Notes: generated by a model from the sequence alone, not told the origin. Positions 1-8,879 are shown, counted from the stretch's first letter. The stretch is DNA of 64,000 bases from CAIMFV01 sp040757715 (GCA_040757715.1 JBFLWS010000017.1:1-64000); one strand, 5' to 3'. Numbers and translations are program-made.

Positions 1-49
1 ACACAAACCGTAGGCGATCGTCCATTACCGAACACTCCTTCCACGGCAT
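1..49 (-). CDS. IS481-family transposase, N-terminal fragment (cut by window edge)
   Basis: The reverse strand from the ATG at 49 reads MPWKECSVMDDRLRFV and continues off the left edge. This opening closely matches what I remember of a common proteobacterial IS481-type transposase (MPWKE.xVMDERLRFV, followed by a helix-turn-helix and a DDE integrase core); that is recall, not a search. Only 16 codons are visible, so nothing can be said about whether the gene is intact. The repeated terminal sequence just upstream (77-113) fits an insertion sequence end. The element abuts the end of a restriction-modification gene, as expected for an accessory region. Confidence 0.7.
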   Translation of the reverse strand, partial: MPWKECSVMDDRLRFV

Positions 50-76
50 CGACACCTCCCGCGCCAAAGCGGAAAG

Positions 77-113
77 TGTCACCCATGTGTCCGGTACGAT
101 CTGTCACCCATGT
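77..113. repeat. Direct repeat in the IS481-type element terminus
   Basis: The 12-mer TGTCACCCATGT occurs at 77-88 and again at 102-113, a 25-bp period. On the reverse strand it reads ACATGGGTGACA, and it lies 28 bp upstream of the transposase ATG. Repeated units of this kind are typical of an insertion sequence end. The outer tip of the element is probably just beyond 113, but the exact terminal inverted repeat cannot be fixed without the other end. Confidence 0.6.
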
Positions 114-198
114 CTTGGACCACTCAAATTTTGGATACGAATCAAATAGTAGCAGCCGATCTGGTTCACCCTGGATCGAGCGGCGAACCTTCCGCAGG

Positions 199-3100
199 TT
201 ATGTCGCGCGCCTCACGCCATAAGTCTTGCCGCCGTCAGGCGTGAACGCCGTTCCCGTGCGCGCATACACCGCGAGATAGGCGGCGATCTTGGCTTCGGT
301 GCGCTTGTCCCTGCGCCAGCGGCCGGCGATCTCGGTGGGCGAGAGCGGTTTGAGCGAGGTCGTGAGCGCCGACAGGATGGCGGCGGACTGCTCCACCGGG
401 TCGCGAGGAAAGCTTGGGCGCTGCGTTTCCACGGGCGCCACGAGGTCAGCCTCGGTCTGAACGCCGCCTTCGGCGATCACGCCGGCGCGCGCCTTCTGAT
501 AGTCGGGGCGAAGCCAGCGGATTACACCGCGCTTCTCCTCGGCGGCGCGCGCCTTGTTCAGGGCGACAAGGCGGGTGACGATCTCCTCGTCCGACATGCC
601 CGCGGGCCAGGCATAGGCCTGGAGCGTCAGGGCGTCGATCTCGTCGTGCAGTTCGTTGAGGATCAGGACAAGGCCCTCGTCCTTAATGCGCGTCTCCTCG
701 GGCGTCAGGTCGCGCCCGGCGCGGATGGCCTCGCGGACATTGTAGAGCCCGGTCATGGTCAGGTTGGGGTGTTCCGCCAGCCGCGCCTTGCGAAAGGCGT
801 CCAGGCGCTCGCCAGCGGCGCGGAGCTTTTCCTTCAGCTCGTCGGTGGGGGACGGGAAGGGGAATGGGTCGAACACTTTGGTTTTAACGTATACCGAGTC
901 ATTGCCTACGCCGAGCCAGCCCCCCGCGCGAAGCGACCATTGGACATGCACGCCGGAAGATAGGACCGAGAAGAGCCAACCATCGGCGTCCGCGATACAA
1001 ACGAGTTTGTTATCCGGCGTCGTGGTTGCGTTGAGATACTCGAAGATTCGATGCTTTGCTGTCTCAACAGTCGCTATGTAGCGGGATAAGCCATTGAGCG
1101 CAGGACGGAGTTCTGAACGAGGTTCGCCAAAGACCCACCAATTGTCTTTGTACGAGAGGCGATTGTTCCAGTCCCGTCCTACTTTTTCGATTTTACCATC
1201 AAGCTTTGTAATGATTTTTTCTTTCACCTCGGCCTTAATGTATTGATAGACTTCGGGAAAGCGATCTCGCACTTGCTCCGCACTTAAGCCGAACAGGTCG
1301 ATCACCATCACGTCTCGCGAACGACCCATCAAGTCCCGCCCATTGCGGTATGGTCTGATGTATTGTTCGAGACCATGCCGTCGACCAAGCCCGAGGTGCT
1401 CCGCCTCGCTTGGCGTGACGATAAATCCAGCGCCGTGGAGGGACATACCCCGAGACGATAACCCCTCATTGGCTCGCAAGCCTAACGCAGCGCCTAAATC
1501 CGCCCCCACGGACAGGTCCGAGTTAATGCGGCCTCGGCGATCGAGAAAGGCGATCTGCGGTTCGTCCGTATCCAGCGCCGTCTCGCGGCCCACCTCCCGC
1601 AGCAGCCCCTCGCCCACGCCCCGTTCCGCCACGGTCATGGCGATGCGAACGGCGGCGGTGTCGGCGCCTGCCTTGGTCCATGGATGATCGGGGATGGCGT
1701 AGATCAGGCTGATTGGCGATTTCGCCTCCATCCGCTTCTTGATCACCCGGCGGCTGAACTCTTGAGTGATTGAATTGGTGGTGACAAAGCCGAAGCGGCG
1801 CAGCACAGAGCCTTTCTGAGTCAGGATCTCTGCCGCGCGGTCCCACCAGAATATGACGAAATCGGCCGAACCGGCGACGCTCTTGGTCGCCTTCCACAGC
1901 GCCTCGGCATAGCCGCCACCGAGCCGAGCGCGGACATCCTTGCCGCCGATGAATGGCGGGTTCCCGACGATGAACTCCGCCATCGGCCACGGCGGACGAC
2001 GCGCGCCTGGATAAGTCTCCTTCGTCTCGCCGCCCTCGCGCACCACGCTGGGCAGGGGATAGTCGTTCCAGGTGAGCACCGCGTCATAGCCGCCTGGCTT
2101 GCCGAAGTTGATGTTGCGGAACGCCTTCAGGATCGGATCGCCGGGCGCCGAGCCTCTGGTCTTGAAGTGGAGTTGCAGATAGCCGATCCAAAGCACGAGC
2201 TCGGCGATGGCCGCAGCGCGGGGATTGAGCTCCAGCCCCAGGAACTGGTGCGGATCGATGGTGTGGCCCTCAAGGCCGCTCAGCGCCTCCTGCCCGCCGA
2301 GGTCGGCGAGAAGCTCCAGCACCTCGCCCTCCAGGCGCTTCATCAAGTCGAGGGAGACGTAAAGGAAATTGCCGGTGCCGCAGGCTGGGTCCAGCACGCG
2401 GGTGGCGCAGAGCTTGTCGTGGAAGGCGGAGACCAATTTGACCGCGCGGGCCTCGTCGCCGGAAGCCCGCGCCTCTTCCACCGCATTAACCACGGCGGTC
2501 CAGTCGTCGCGAAGGGGTTCGATGACGGTGGCGGCGACCAGACGCTCCACATAGGCGCGGGGGGTGTAGTGGGCGCCGAGTCGCTTGCGCTCTTCAGGGT
2601 CCAGGGCCTGTTCCAGCAGCGTGCCGAAGATGGCAGGTTCGACCTCCCGCCAGTCCTGCGCGGCGGCGGCGCGGAGTTCGCCGATTTCCTCCCGGCCGAG
2701 GGGGATGACTCTAGCCTCCTTGAACAGCGAGCCGTTGAAACGGCGGACCGCGGCGCGGATGGCGGTGGAGTAGCCGCCGGTATCCATCTTCTTCCAGAGG
2801 TCGTCGAGGAGCGGCGCGAAGCCCTCCGGGTGCTCTGTGCACTCCTCCAAAAGGTTCAAGAAGGCGCGCTCAGGCAGGAGGCCGGTGTCCTCCGCGAACA
2901 TGGTGAAAAGGCAGCGCATGAGGAAGTGGGCGACTTCCTCGGGATTGTGCTTGCCCTCCAGCCGCTTTGAGACCTCGGCGAGCCGTTTGGCGATCTCGCG
3001 CGTTGCACGGGCGGCGCGCTTCGAGGGGTCGAGGCTCTGCGGCTCCAGCCAGATGCGGCGGAGGCGGTCGCGCACTTCGTGCTTGCGAAGGTCCTCCAGA

Positions 3101-3630
3101 AAGATGCGATAACCCTGGCGGTCAGGGAACTGCTCGTACTTCCCCATGCAGCGGAAGTCGGCATAAACCTCGAGGCAGTAGCCCACGTCGCACACGATCA
3201 CGAAGGGCGGCCAGCCGTGGTCCTGGGGGAGTTCGCGCGCGTAGTCCTCCGCCTGGTGCCGGGCATTGACCATCAAGACATCGAAGCCGCGCCGCCCGCG
3301 TTTCGGCGTCGGCGCCACCGGCTCGACCGACGTCAGCAGCTCTCCCTGTTCGCTGTGGACGAACTTGTCACTGCCTGCGATTTGGCGGCTCTGCTTGGCC
3401 TCCAGCACGAAGGCGTCGCGGCGATAGAGATCGATGCGGCCCGTGGTGTCGTCGCGCCGGCGTACGAAGCGCTCGAAAACATAATCGTTCTTTTCGGTGA
3501 CCGCCGAGGCCGGCTCGGGGCGGGGCACTTCGATTACGTCGCAGAGCTCGGTGAGAAATAGCGCGTAATTGGCGCGCTCGGCTCCGCCTTCCAGGTTCGC
3601 CCAGCGCGCGATGAAAGAGTCCAAGTTCAA
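199..3630 (-). CDS. MmeI-like type IIL restriction endonuclease-methyltransferase
   Basis: Probable single-chain restriction and modification enzyme that recognises, methylates (N6-adenine) and cuts DNA. The N-terminal nuclease has D67 followed after nine residues by E77-A-K79, the same spacing as the MmeI catalytic D-X9-E-X-K. A helical spacer (about 200-340) leads to a gamma-class methyltransferase with the SAM motif LDPACGTG (D414) and catalytic NPPF at 557-560. The target-recognition part, roughly 640-930, precedes a C-terminal extension. At 1143 residues it is longer than MmeI (919). All catalytic residues seen are intact. The DNA for the recognition region (about 880-1480) looks less GC-rich than its flanks, as mosaic recognition domains often do. 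The adjacent IS481-type fragment suggests mobility. A methylation-only BREX-type PglX is a weaker alternative because the nuclease motif is present. Confidence 0.85.
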   Translation of the reverse strand: MNLDSFIARWANLEGGAERANYALFLTELCDVIEVPRPEPASAVTEKNDYVFERFVRRRDDTTGRIDLYRRDAFVLEAKQSRQIAGSDKFVHSEQGELLTSVEPVAPTPKRGRRGFDVLMVNARHQAEDYARELPQDHGWPPFVIVCDVGYCLEVYADFRCMGKYEQFPDRQGYRIFLEDLRKHEVRDRLRRIWLEPQSLDPSKRAARATREIAKRLAEVSKRLEGKHNPEEVAHFLMRCLFTMFAEDTGLLPERAFLNLLEECTEHPEGFAPLLDDLWKKMDTGGYSTAIRAAVRRFNGSLFKEARVIPLGREEIGELRAAAAQDWREVEPAIFGTLLEQALDPEERKRLGAHYTPRAYVERLVAATVIEPLRDDWTAVVNAVEEARASGDEARAVKLVSAFHDKLCATRVLDPACGTGNFLYVSLDLMKRLEGEVLELLADLGGQEALSGLEGHTIDPHQFLGLELNPRAAAIAELVLWIGYLQLHFKTRGSAPGDPILKAFRNINFGKPGGYDAVLTWNDYPLPSVVREGGETKETYPGARRPPWPMAEFIVGNPPFIGGKDVRARLGGGYAEALWKATKSVAGSADFVIFWWDRAAEILTQKGSVLRRFGFVTTNSITQEFSRRVIKKRMEAKSPISLIYAIPDHPWTKAGADTAAVRIAMTVAERGVGEGLLREVGRETALDTDEPQIAFLDRRGRINSDLSVGADLGAALGLRANEGLSSRGMSLHGAGFIVTPSEAEHLGLGRRHGLEQYIRPYRNGRDLMGRSRDVMVIDLFGLSAEQVRDRFPEVYQYIKAEVKEKIITKLDGKIEKVGRDWNNRLSYKDNWWVFGEPRSELRPALNGLSRYIATVETAKHRIFEYLNATTTPDNKLVCIADADGWLFSVLSSGVHVQWSLRAGGWLGVGNDSVYVKTKVFDPFPFPSPTDELKEKLRAAGERLDAFRKARLAEHPNLTMTGLYNVREAIRAGRDLTPEETRIKDEGLVLILNELHDEIDALTLQAYAWPAGMSDEEIVTRLVALNKARAAEEKRGVIRWLRPDYQKARAGVIAEGGVQTEADLVAPVETQRPSFPRDPVEQSAAILSALTTSLKPLSPTEIAGRWRRDKRTEAKIAAYLAVYARTGTAFTPDGGKTYGVRRAT

Positions 3631-4119
3631 CGGTTAACGACCCCCGAGCGCTCTTTGACCTTGCTCCTAACCTTGGACCAGGTCGGGCCGGGATTTCCAG
3701 CCGGTTAGACGCCGGGCGCGCCGCGTGGCCTGGACATCGTGTTGGCCCCAATCTCCAACGACTATCTGACTACCCACACATTTGATTCGCGCGCATCGTG
3801 CAATTGAGCTCAGCATGACGCGGTAGGCCAAGTCCAGATCGCTTGCGGGCTGCGGGAAAGTTTCGAGAATTGACGCAGATACTACAACGTGCATCGACCG
3901 CATGGGGTCATTGGCAAGACGCCCCCGATCACGTTGATAGGCCCCGGTGGAGCATCAGCCAAGCGCCGTGACCAAAGGCGAGAAACTCTGACCCCAGCCG
4001 ATCAGAGTACGGTGTCGGATCAGGTCGAGCGACGCATGGCGATGATGTTTTCCGCCAATTCATCGGGGTGCGGGCTGAGGAAAATATAGTTAAGATCTCA
4101 GACCTTCAGGGGGAGCGCC
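3631..4119. other. Intergenic stretch between the RM island and the chromosomal backbone
   Basis: A 489-bp gap between divergent genes. It holds the doubtful frame at 3667-3903 and presumably both promoters. I saw no tRNA, no integrase remnant and no clear direct repeat that could be an attachment site. The lower-GC patch just before 4120 (4076-4105, AAAATATAGTTAAGAT) could be promoter sequence for the PQQ dehydrogenase gene. Confidence 0.5.
3667..3903 (-). CDS. Possible small hypothetical protein upstream of the MmeI-like gene
   Basis: A 78-codon reading frame, same strand as the restriction-modification gene and ending 36 bp before its start. The product is basic at its C-terminus and resembles no family I recognise. 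It could be a small partner or decayed gene of the island, or a chance frame. No convincing ribosome site was seen. Confidence 0.2.
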   Translation of the reverse strand: MRSMHVVVSASILETFPQPASDLDLAYRVMLSSIARCARIKCVGSQIVVGDWGQHDVQATRRARRLTGWKSRPDLVQG

Positions 4120-6054
4120 ATGGGACGGCAGGCGATCTGGATCAGTGCGGCCATGGGGCTCGCCCTCAGCGCATGCGGGGTTCAGGACCATGTCGTGACG
4201 CCGCCCGTCGCCGATCAGGATTGGCCCTTCTATGGCGCCGATGCGGGCGGAACGCGCTACACCCCCGCCGCCCAGATCACCCCGGACAATGTCGGCCGGC
4301 TGCAAAAGGCGTGGACCTTCTCCACGGGCGATGTCGCCAGCAAGGGCGAAGCTTTGCGCCATGCCTCGTTCGAGGCGACGCCGATCATGGCCGGCGGGCG
4401 GGTCTATGTCTGTTCGCCGTTCAATGCGGTGTTCGCCCTCGATCCCGCCACCGGGCGCAAGCTGTGGGGCTACGATCCGAAGATCGATCCGCACATCCGC
4501 TATCCCAACGACGACACCTGTCGCGGCGTGGCCTATTGGAAGACGCCGGCGCCATCGCCGGGAGCGCCGCGGCCCTGCGACGAGCGGGTGGTGTTCAACA
4601 CCAATGATCGCCGGCTCATCGCCCTTGACGCCGCCACGGGTCGCGGCTGTCCGGGTTTTGGCGATGACGGTGTGGTGCAGGTCGCGCCAGAGGTTCAGTT
4701 GCACCGACCGGGGGAGATGCAGATCACCTCGCCGCCGGTGATCGGCCGCGGCGTCATCGTGGTGGGCTCCTCCATCGACGACAATCAGCGGGTGCAGGAA
4801 GTGTCCGGCAAGGTTCGGGCCTTCGACCTCGTCACCGGCAAGCTGAAATGGAGCTTCGATCCGCTCGCCAGCGCCCCGCTGGGGACGGTCGCCGGCGCCG
4901 CCAATGTCTGGGCGCCCATGTCGGTGGACGAGGCGCGCGGGCAGGTTTTCCTGCCTACCACCAGCCCGAGCCCGGACTTCTGGGGCGGCAAGCGGCCCGG
5001 TGACAATGGCGATGCGGATGCGGTGGTGGCGGTCGAGCTCGCCACCGGCAAGCGGGCCTGGGCGTTCAAGACCGTGCACCACGATGTTTGGGACTATGAC
5101 AATCCGGCCCAGCCGACCCTCGCCATGGTCGCCTTCCGGGGGGCGCTGCGCCCAGCGGTGCTGCAGCCCACCAAGCAGGGGCTGCTCTTCACCCTCGACC
5201 GCGACACCGGCGCGCCGATCATTCCAGTGCAGGAGCGCCCGGTCCCGCAGGGCGCGGCGCCTGGCGATACCGTGTCGCCGACCCAGCCCTTCCCCGTGCT
5301 GCCAAGGCCGCTCGCGCCCAATCGCCTGCGGCCGGAGGACGCCTGGGGGATCACGCCCTGGGAGAAGGAGGCTTGTCGGCGCAAGATCGCCGCCGCTCGC
5401 AGCGAAGGGTTCTATACGCCCCCCTCCACCCGCGGCACGATCCTCTATCCCTTCACCGGCGGTGGGACCAATTGGGGCGGCCTCGCCTTCGATCCGGCGC
5501 GGCAGGTGGTCTATGTGAACACCTCAAGCCTCGCCCATCTGGTGACTCTCATTCCCGCCGACGAGGTGAAGGCGGCCCGGGCGGCCGAACCTGATGTGGA
5601 GATCTCGGCCCAGGAGGGGGCGCCGTTCGGCATGCGGCGCGAGGTGCTGCGCTCGCCGCTCGGCCTGCCTTGCAATCCGCCGCCCTGGGGCCAGCTGCAC
5701 GCCATCGACATGAAGACTGGCGAGGTGCTCTGGTCTCGGCCGTTCGGCACCACGGAGGCCCTGGCGCCAGGCTCGCAGTTCATCCTGCGCAACACCGGCG
5801 CGCCCAATTTCGGCGGACCCATGGCGACCGCGTCAGGCCTTGTCTTCATCGGCGCCACAGTGGACGACTATCTGCGCGCCTTCGACGGCCGCACGGGCAA
5901 GGAGCTCTGGCGCGGCCGACTGCCCGGCGGCGGACAGGCCACGCCTATGAGCTATGTGTGGCGGGGCCGGCAATATGTGCTCATCTCCGCCGGCGGCCAC
6001 GGCAAGTCGGGCACGCACAAGAGCGATCAGCTGGTGGCCTTCGCCCTGCCGTGA
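4120..6054 (+). CDS. PQQ-dependent glucose dehydrogenase-type quinoprotein, lipoprotein form
   Basis: Periplasmic quinoprotein that would oxidise a sugar or alcohol and pass electrons to the respiratory chain. The N-terminus is a lipoprotein signal with lipobox LSAC (C19), so it is probably membrane-anchored by lipid. The body is an eight-bladed beta-propeller: the opening DWPFYGADAGGTRYTP, the segment TVHHDVWDYDNPAQPTL and TNWGGLAFDP match membrane glucose dehydrogenases. At 644 residues it equals the catalytic domain without the five-helix quinone-binding anchor of Gcd, so its electron acceptor is uncertain. The exact substrate cannot be read from sequence. No PQQ biosynthesis genes are in the window. 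It ends 11 bp from the convergent SDR gene, opposite an aldehyde dehydrogenase operon. Confidence 0.85.
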   Translation: MGRQAIWISAAMGLALSACGVQDHVVTPPVADQDWPFYGADAGGTRYTPAAQITPDNVGRLQKAWTFSTGDVASKGEALRHASFEATPIMAGGRVYVCSPFNAVFALDPATGRKLWGYDPKIDPHIRYPNDDTCRGVAYWKTPAPSPGAPRPCDERVVFNTNDRRLIALDAATGRGCPGFGDDGVVQVAPEVQLHRPGEMQITSPPVIGRGVIVVGSSIDDNQRVQEVSGKVRAFDLVTGKLKWSFDPLASAPLGTVAGAANVWAPMSVDEARGQVFLPTTSPSPDFWGGKRPGDNGDADAVVAVELATGKRAWAFKTVHHDVWDYDNPAQPTLAMVAFRGALRPAVLQPTKQGLLFTLDRDTGAPIIPVQERPVPQGAAPGDTVSPTQPFPVLPRPLAPNRLRPEDAWGITPWEKEACRRKIAAARSEGFYTPPSTRGTILYPFTGGGTNWGGLAFDPARQVVYVNTSSLAHLVTLIPADEVKAARAAEPDVEISAQEGAPFGMRREVLRSPLGLPCNPPPWGQLHAIDMKTGEVLWSRPFGTTEALAPGSQFILRNTGAPNFGGPMATASGLVFIGATVDDYLRAFDGRTGKELWRGRLPGGGQATPMSYVWRGRQYVLISAGGHGKSGTHKSDQLVAFALP

Positions 6055-6065
6055 TCGGCCGAAGC

Positions 6066-6860
6066 TCAGTCGTCTTCCATGGAGGCGGAGGCGTGAACCA
6101 GGCTGATGCCGCCGTCCACCGTCACCGTCTGTCCCACCACATAGTCGCCGGCGCGGGAGGCGAGATAGATCGCCGCCCCGGCCATGTCCTCGCCCCGCCC
6201 GATGCGACGCGCGGGGATACGCGCAGCGATGGCTTCGGCGTGGTCGCGGGCGCTGACGTTCATGTCCGAGGCGAAGGCGCCCGGGGCGATGGCCGTGACG
6301 CAGATGTGGTCCTCGACGAGTCGCAGAGACAGGCGCTTGGTCAGGTGGATCAGCGCCGCCTTGCTGGCGTTGTAGGAATAGGTCTCCTGGGGATTGACCA
6401 TCTGGCCGTCCACCGAGGCGATGTTGATCACCTTGGCCGGGCGATCGGGGCTGGCGGCGGCGCGCAGCTTGGGGGCCAGGGCCTGGGTGAGGAAGAAGAT
6501 GGACTTGACGTTCAGGTCCATCACCTTGTCCCAGCCCTTCTCCGGGAACTCGTCGAAGGGGGCGAGCCAGGCGGCGCCGGCGTTGTTCACCAGAATGTCG
6601 AGCGAGTTTTCGCGCTCGCCAAATGCGGCGGCGAGGGCCTTCACCCCATCCACGGTGGAGACGTCGGCGGGCAGGGCGCGAATGTCGCCGAGCGGTGAGA
6701 GGGCCTTCACCGTCGCTTCGCAGGCCTCGGCCTTGCGCGAGGAAATATAGACCTTCGCGCCGGAGCGCAGGAAGCCTTCGGCGATCATGCGGCCGATGCC
6801 TCGCGAGCCGCCGGTGACAAGCGCCGTGCGGCCGGCGAGGGAAAACAGATCATAGCTCAT
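6066..6860 (-). CDS. Short-chain dehydrogenase/reductase (SDR)
   Basis: Classical SDR of 264 residues with a Rossmann fold. The cofactor motif is TGGSRGIG (16-23), the structural NNAG is at 92-95, and the catalytic set is S149, Y163 and K167 (YNASK). It resembles RhlG/FabG-like reductases and probably reduces a carbonyl or oxidises an alcohol with NAD(P)H/NAD(P). It follows the aldehyde dehydrogenase gene by 9 bp on the same strand, so the two are likely co-transcribed and may act in one alcohol-aldehyde-acid route. The specific substrate is unknown. Confidence 0.85.
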   Translation of the reverse strand: MSYDLFSLAGRTALVTGGSRGIGRMIAEGFLRSGAKVYISSRKAEACEATVKALSPLGDIRALPADVSTVDGVKALAAAFGERENSLDILVNNAGAAWLAPFDEFPEKGWDKVMDLNVKSIFFLTQALAPKLRAAASPDRPAKVINIASVDGQMVNPQETYSYNASKAALIHLTKRLSLRLVEDHICVTAIAPGAFASDMNVSARDHAEAIAARIPARRIGRGEDMAGAAIYLASRAGDYVVGQTVTVDGGISLVHASASMEDD

Positions 6861-6869
6861 GGGTGAGGG

Positions 6870-8330
6870 TCAGCCCTTCAATTGACTGTCGAGGTACTTG
6901 CGGATGCCGGCGCCGTAGGGCGGCCGTAGCTGAACCAGCGGACCGATGTCCTTCTTGAGCTGGCTGTAGACAGCCTTCTTGTGGCTGAATTCGAGGAAGC
7001 CATCGCGGCCGTGATAGGCGCCCATGCCGGCCGGTCCGACGCCGCCGAAGGGCAGCTCCTCCTGGGCGATGTGGAAGATCACGTCGTTGATCGTCACCCC
7101 GCCCGAGGTGGTCCCGGCGAGCACCTTTTCCTGCTCAGCGGCGTCGTCGCCAAAATAGTAGAGGCCAAGGGGACGATCGTGGGCGTTGATGTAGGCGAGG
7201 GCCTCGTCCACCGTCTTGTAGCGCTTCACCGGCAGCACCGGACCGAAGATCTCCTCCTGCATCACCTTCATGTCGTCGGTGGCGTCGAGGATCAGGGTCG
7301 GCGGGATCTTGCGGTGCTCCTGCTGGCTGAAATCCTCGCCCTCGGGCGCGAGTTCGACCACGGTGGCGCCCTTGGCGCGGGCGTCGGCCACATAGCCGCT
7401 GATGCGGTCATAGTGCCGCTGGTTGACCACCGAGGTGTAGTCCGGATTGTCGCGCACGGTGGGGAACATGCGGCTGACGGCGGCCTTCGCATGGCCGACA
7501 AAGGCGTCCACCTGGTCGTCTGCCGCCAGCACATAGTCGGGGGCGAGACAGATCTGGCCGGCGTTGAGGGTCTTGCCGTTCATGATCCGCGCGGCGGCGG
7601 TGGCGAGATCGGCGGAGCGGCCGAGGATCACCGGGCTCTTGCCGCCGAGCTCGAGGGTCACGGGTGTCAGGTTCTCCGCCGCCGCGCGCATGACGTGGCG
7701 GGCGATGGAGGTGGCGCCAGTGAAGATCAGGTGGTCGAAGGGCAGGCCGGCGAAGGCCTGCCCCACGTCCGGCCCGCCGACGATCACCGCGATCTCCTCC
7801 TCGGAGAACACCGAGCCGAACATGCGGGCCATCAGCTCGGAGGTGGCAGGCGTGAATTCAGACGGCTTGATCATGGCCCGGTTGCCGGCGGCGAGAACGC
7901 CGGCCAGGGGCGCGAAGGTGAGGTTCACCGGGAAATTCCACGGGCTGATCACCCCCACCACGCCCTTGGGCTGGAAGCGCACCTCGGCCTTGGCGCCGAA
8001 GAGGCCCAGCAGGGCCGGGGTGGTGGGCCGCCGCTCCGGCTTCATCCAGCGCGCCAGATTGTCGCGCGCGTGCTTAAGCGGGCCGATGGACGCGGCGATG
8101 TCGGTGAAGGCGGTGGCCTCCTTGGAGCGCGAGCCGAAATCGGTGTTGAGCGCATCCTCAATCTCGCGGCGGTGCTGGATCAACAAGGTGATGCAGCGGT
8201 CGATCCGCTCCCGGCGTTGGGCGAGGCTTGGCGCTCCGTCGCGCAGGTTGGCGGCCTTTTGGCGATCAAGGATCGATCGCATGGCGCTGGCGGCGTCCGC
8301 GGCGGCTATCGGCGTGGCTGGGGCGTTCAT
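6870..8330 (-). CDS. Coniferyl-aldehyde dehydrogenase-type ALDH
   Basis: NAD(P)-dependent aldehyde dehydrogenase oxidising an aldehyde to a carboxylic acid. It has the family residues N132 (SPWNFP), E227 (LELGGKSP) and nucleophile C261 (NAGQICLAPDY). The short 486-residue form, the C-X-APDY context and the C-terminal KAVYSQLKKD are typical of the coniferyl aldehyde dehydrogenase (CalB) subgroup of class 3-like enzymes. Substrate within aromatic or fatty aldehydes is open. A strong ribosome site (AGGAGG) precedes the ATG. First gene of a two-gene operon with the SDR. Confidence 0.85.
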   Translation of the reverse strand: MNAPATPIAAADAASAMRSILDRQKAANLRDGAPSLAQRRERIDRCITLLIQHRREIEDALNTDFGSRSKEATAFTDIAASIGPLKHARDNLARWMKPERRPTTPALLGLFGAKAEVRFQPKGVVGVISPWNFPVNLTFAPLAGVLAAGNRAMIKPSEFTPATSELMARMFGSVFSEEEIAVIVGGPDVGQAFAGLPFDHLIFTGATSIARHVMRAAAENLTPVTLELGGKSPVILGRSADLATAAARIMNGKTLNAGQICLAPDYVLAADDQVDAFVGHAKAAVSRMFPTVRDNPDYTSVVNQRHYDRISGYVADARAKGATVVELAPEGEDFSQQEHRKIPPTLILDATDDMKVMQEEIFGPVLPVKRYKTVDEALAYINAHDRPLGLYYFGDDAAEQEKVLAGTTSGGVTINDVIFHIAQEELPFGGVGPAGMGAYHGRDGFLEFSHKKAVYSQLKKDIGPLVQLRPPYGAGIRKYLDSQLKG

Positions 8331-8429
8331 GGCGTTCCTCCTCGCCGATTATGGGTTCGGCTGGAGGCCAGTTGAGCCCCAATTGGACGCGTCGGCAAGA
8401 GGATGACGCAGCGTCAGGATCCTTGCGGA

Positions 8430-8816
8430 CTATTGCGACCGCAAATTTTGCGCGATGAGCTCGCCCAGGGTTTCGCCGAGCAGCGGCTTCTCCACCAACG
8501 GCACTTTTGCCGCTACGGCCTCCCGCCGGCAGCGATTATCGGGATTGGATGCGATCAGGATCGCTGGTGCGCCGACACCGCGCTTGCGCAGCTGGGTCAA
8601 CATCTCCAATCCGGTCATATCCGGCAATTGGTAGTCGATGATCAATAGGCCGAACGCTGACGGATCGGCGTGCAGCATGTCTTGGGCGTTGAGGAAGGTG
8701 GCGACGTCGTAGCCCTCTGTTTCGAGGGCGAACGCTAGCGAACGCACCACCGCGTGGTCGTCTTCAATGATAGCAATCGCCTGTTTCTCGCGCCGCGAGA
8801 TGAGAGTTTGATCCAT
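8430..8816 (-). CDS. Receiver-only response regulator in the FixT position
   Basis: Single receiver domain of 128 residues with no output domain. Phosphorylation residues are complete: acidic pocket E18-D19-D20, phospho-acceptor D61 (IIDYQLPDMTG), S90 and K110. It lies downstream of fixL and fixJ on the same strand, the order reported for Caulobacter fixL-fixJ-fixT, where FixT is a receiver-like protein that inhibits FixL. Caulobacter FixT uses a cysteine cluster to bind an iron-sulfur centre; only one cysteine (C96) is present here, so that redox switch is probably not conserved. The start at 8816 is preferred because a FixK-like box at 8880-8893 would place the transcript start near 8845; an in-frame ATG at 8843 adds nine residues. 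Ribosome sites are weak for both. Confidence 0.75.
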   Translation of the reverse strand: MDQTLISRREKQAIAIIEDDHAVVRSLAFALETEGYDVATFLNAQDMLHADPSAFGLLIIDYQLPDMTGLEMLTQLRKRGVGAPAILIASNPDNRCRREAVAAKVPLVEKPLLGETLGELIAQNLRSQ

Positions 8817-8879
8817 GAGAAGGTCGAGCGCACGCCAAGCCATTTTGGACCATTGCGCCTCATGCTCGGAAGGAATTCA

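Noticed and set aside
3889..4089. 66-codon + strand frame before the PQQ dehydrogenase
   Set aside because: No recognisable homology, no ribosome site, and atypical composition; treated as noncoding.
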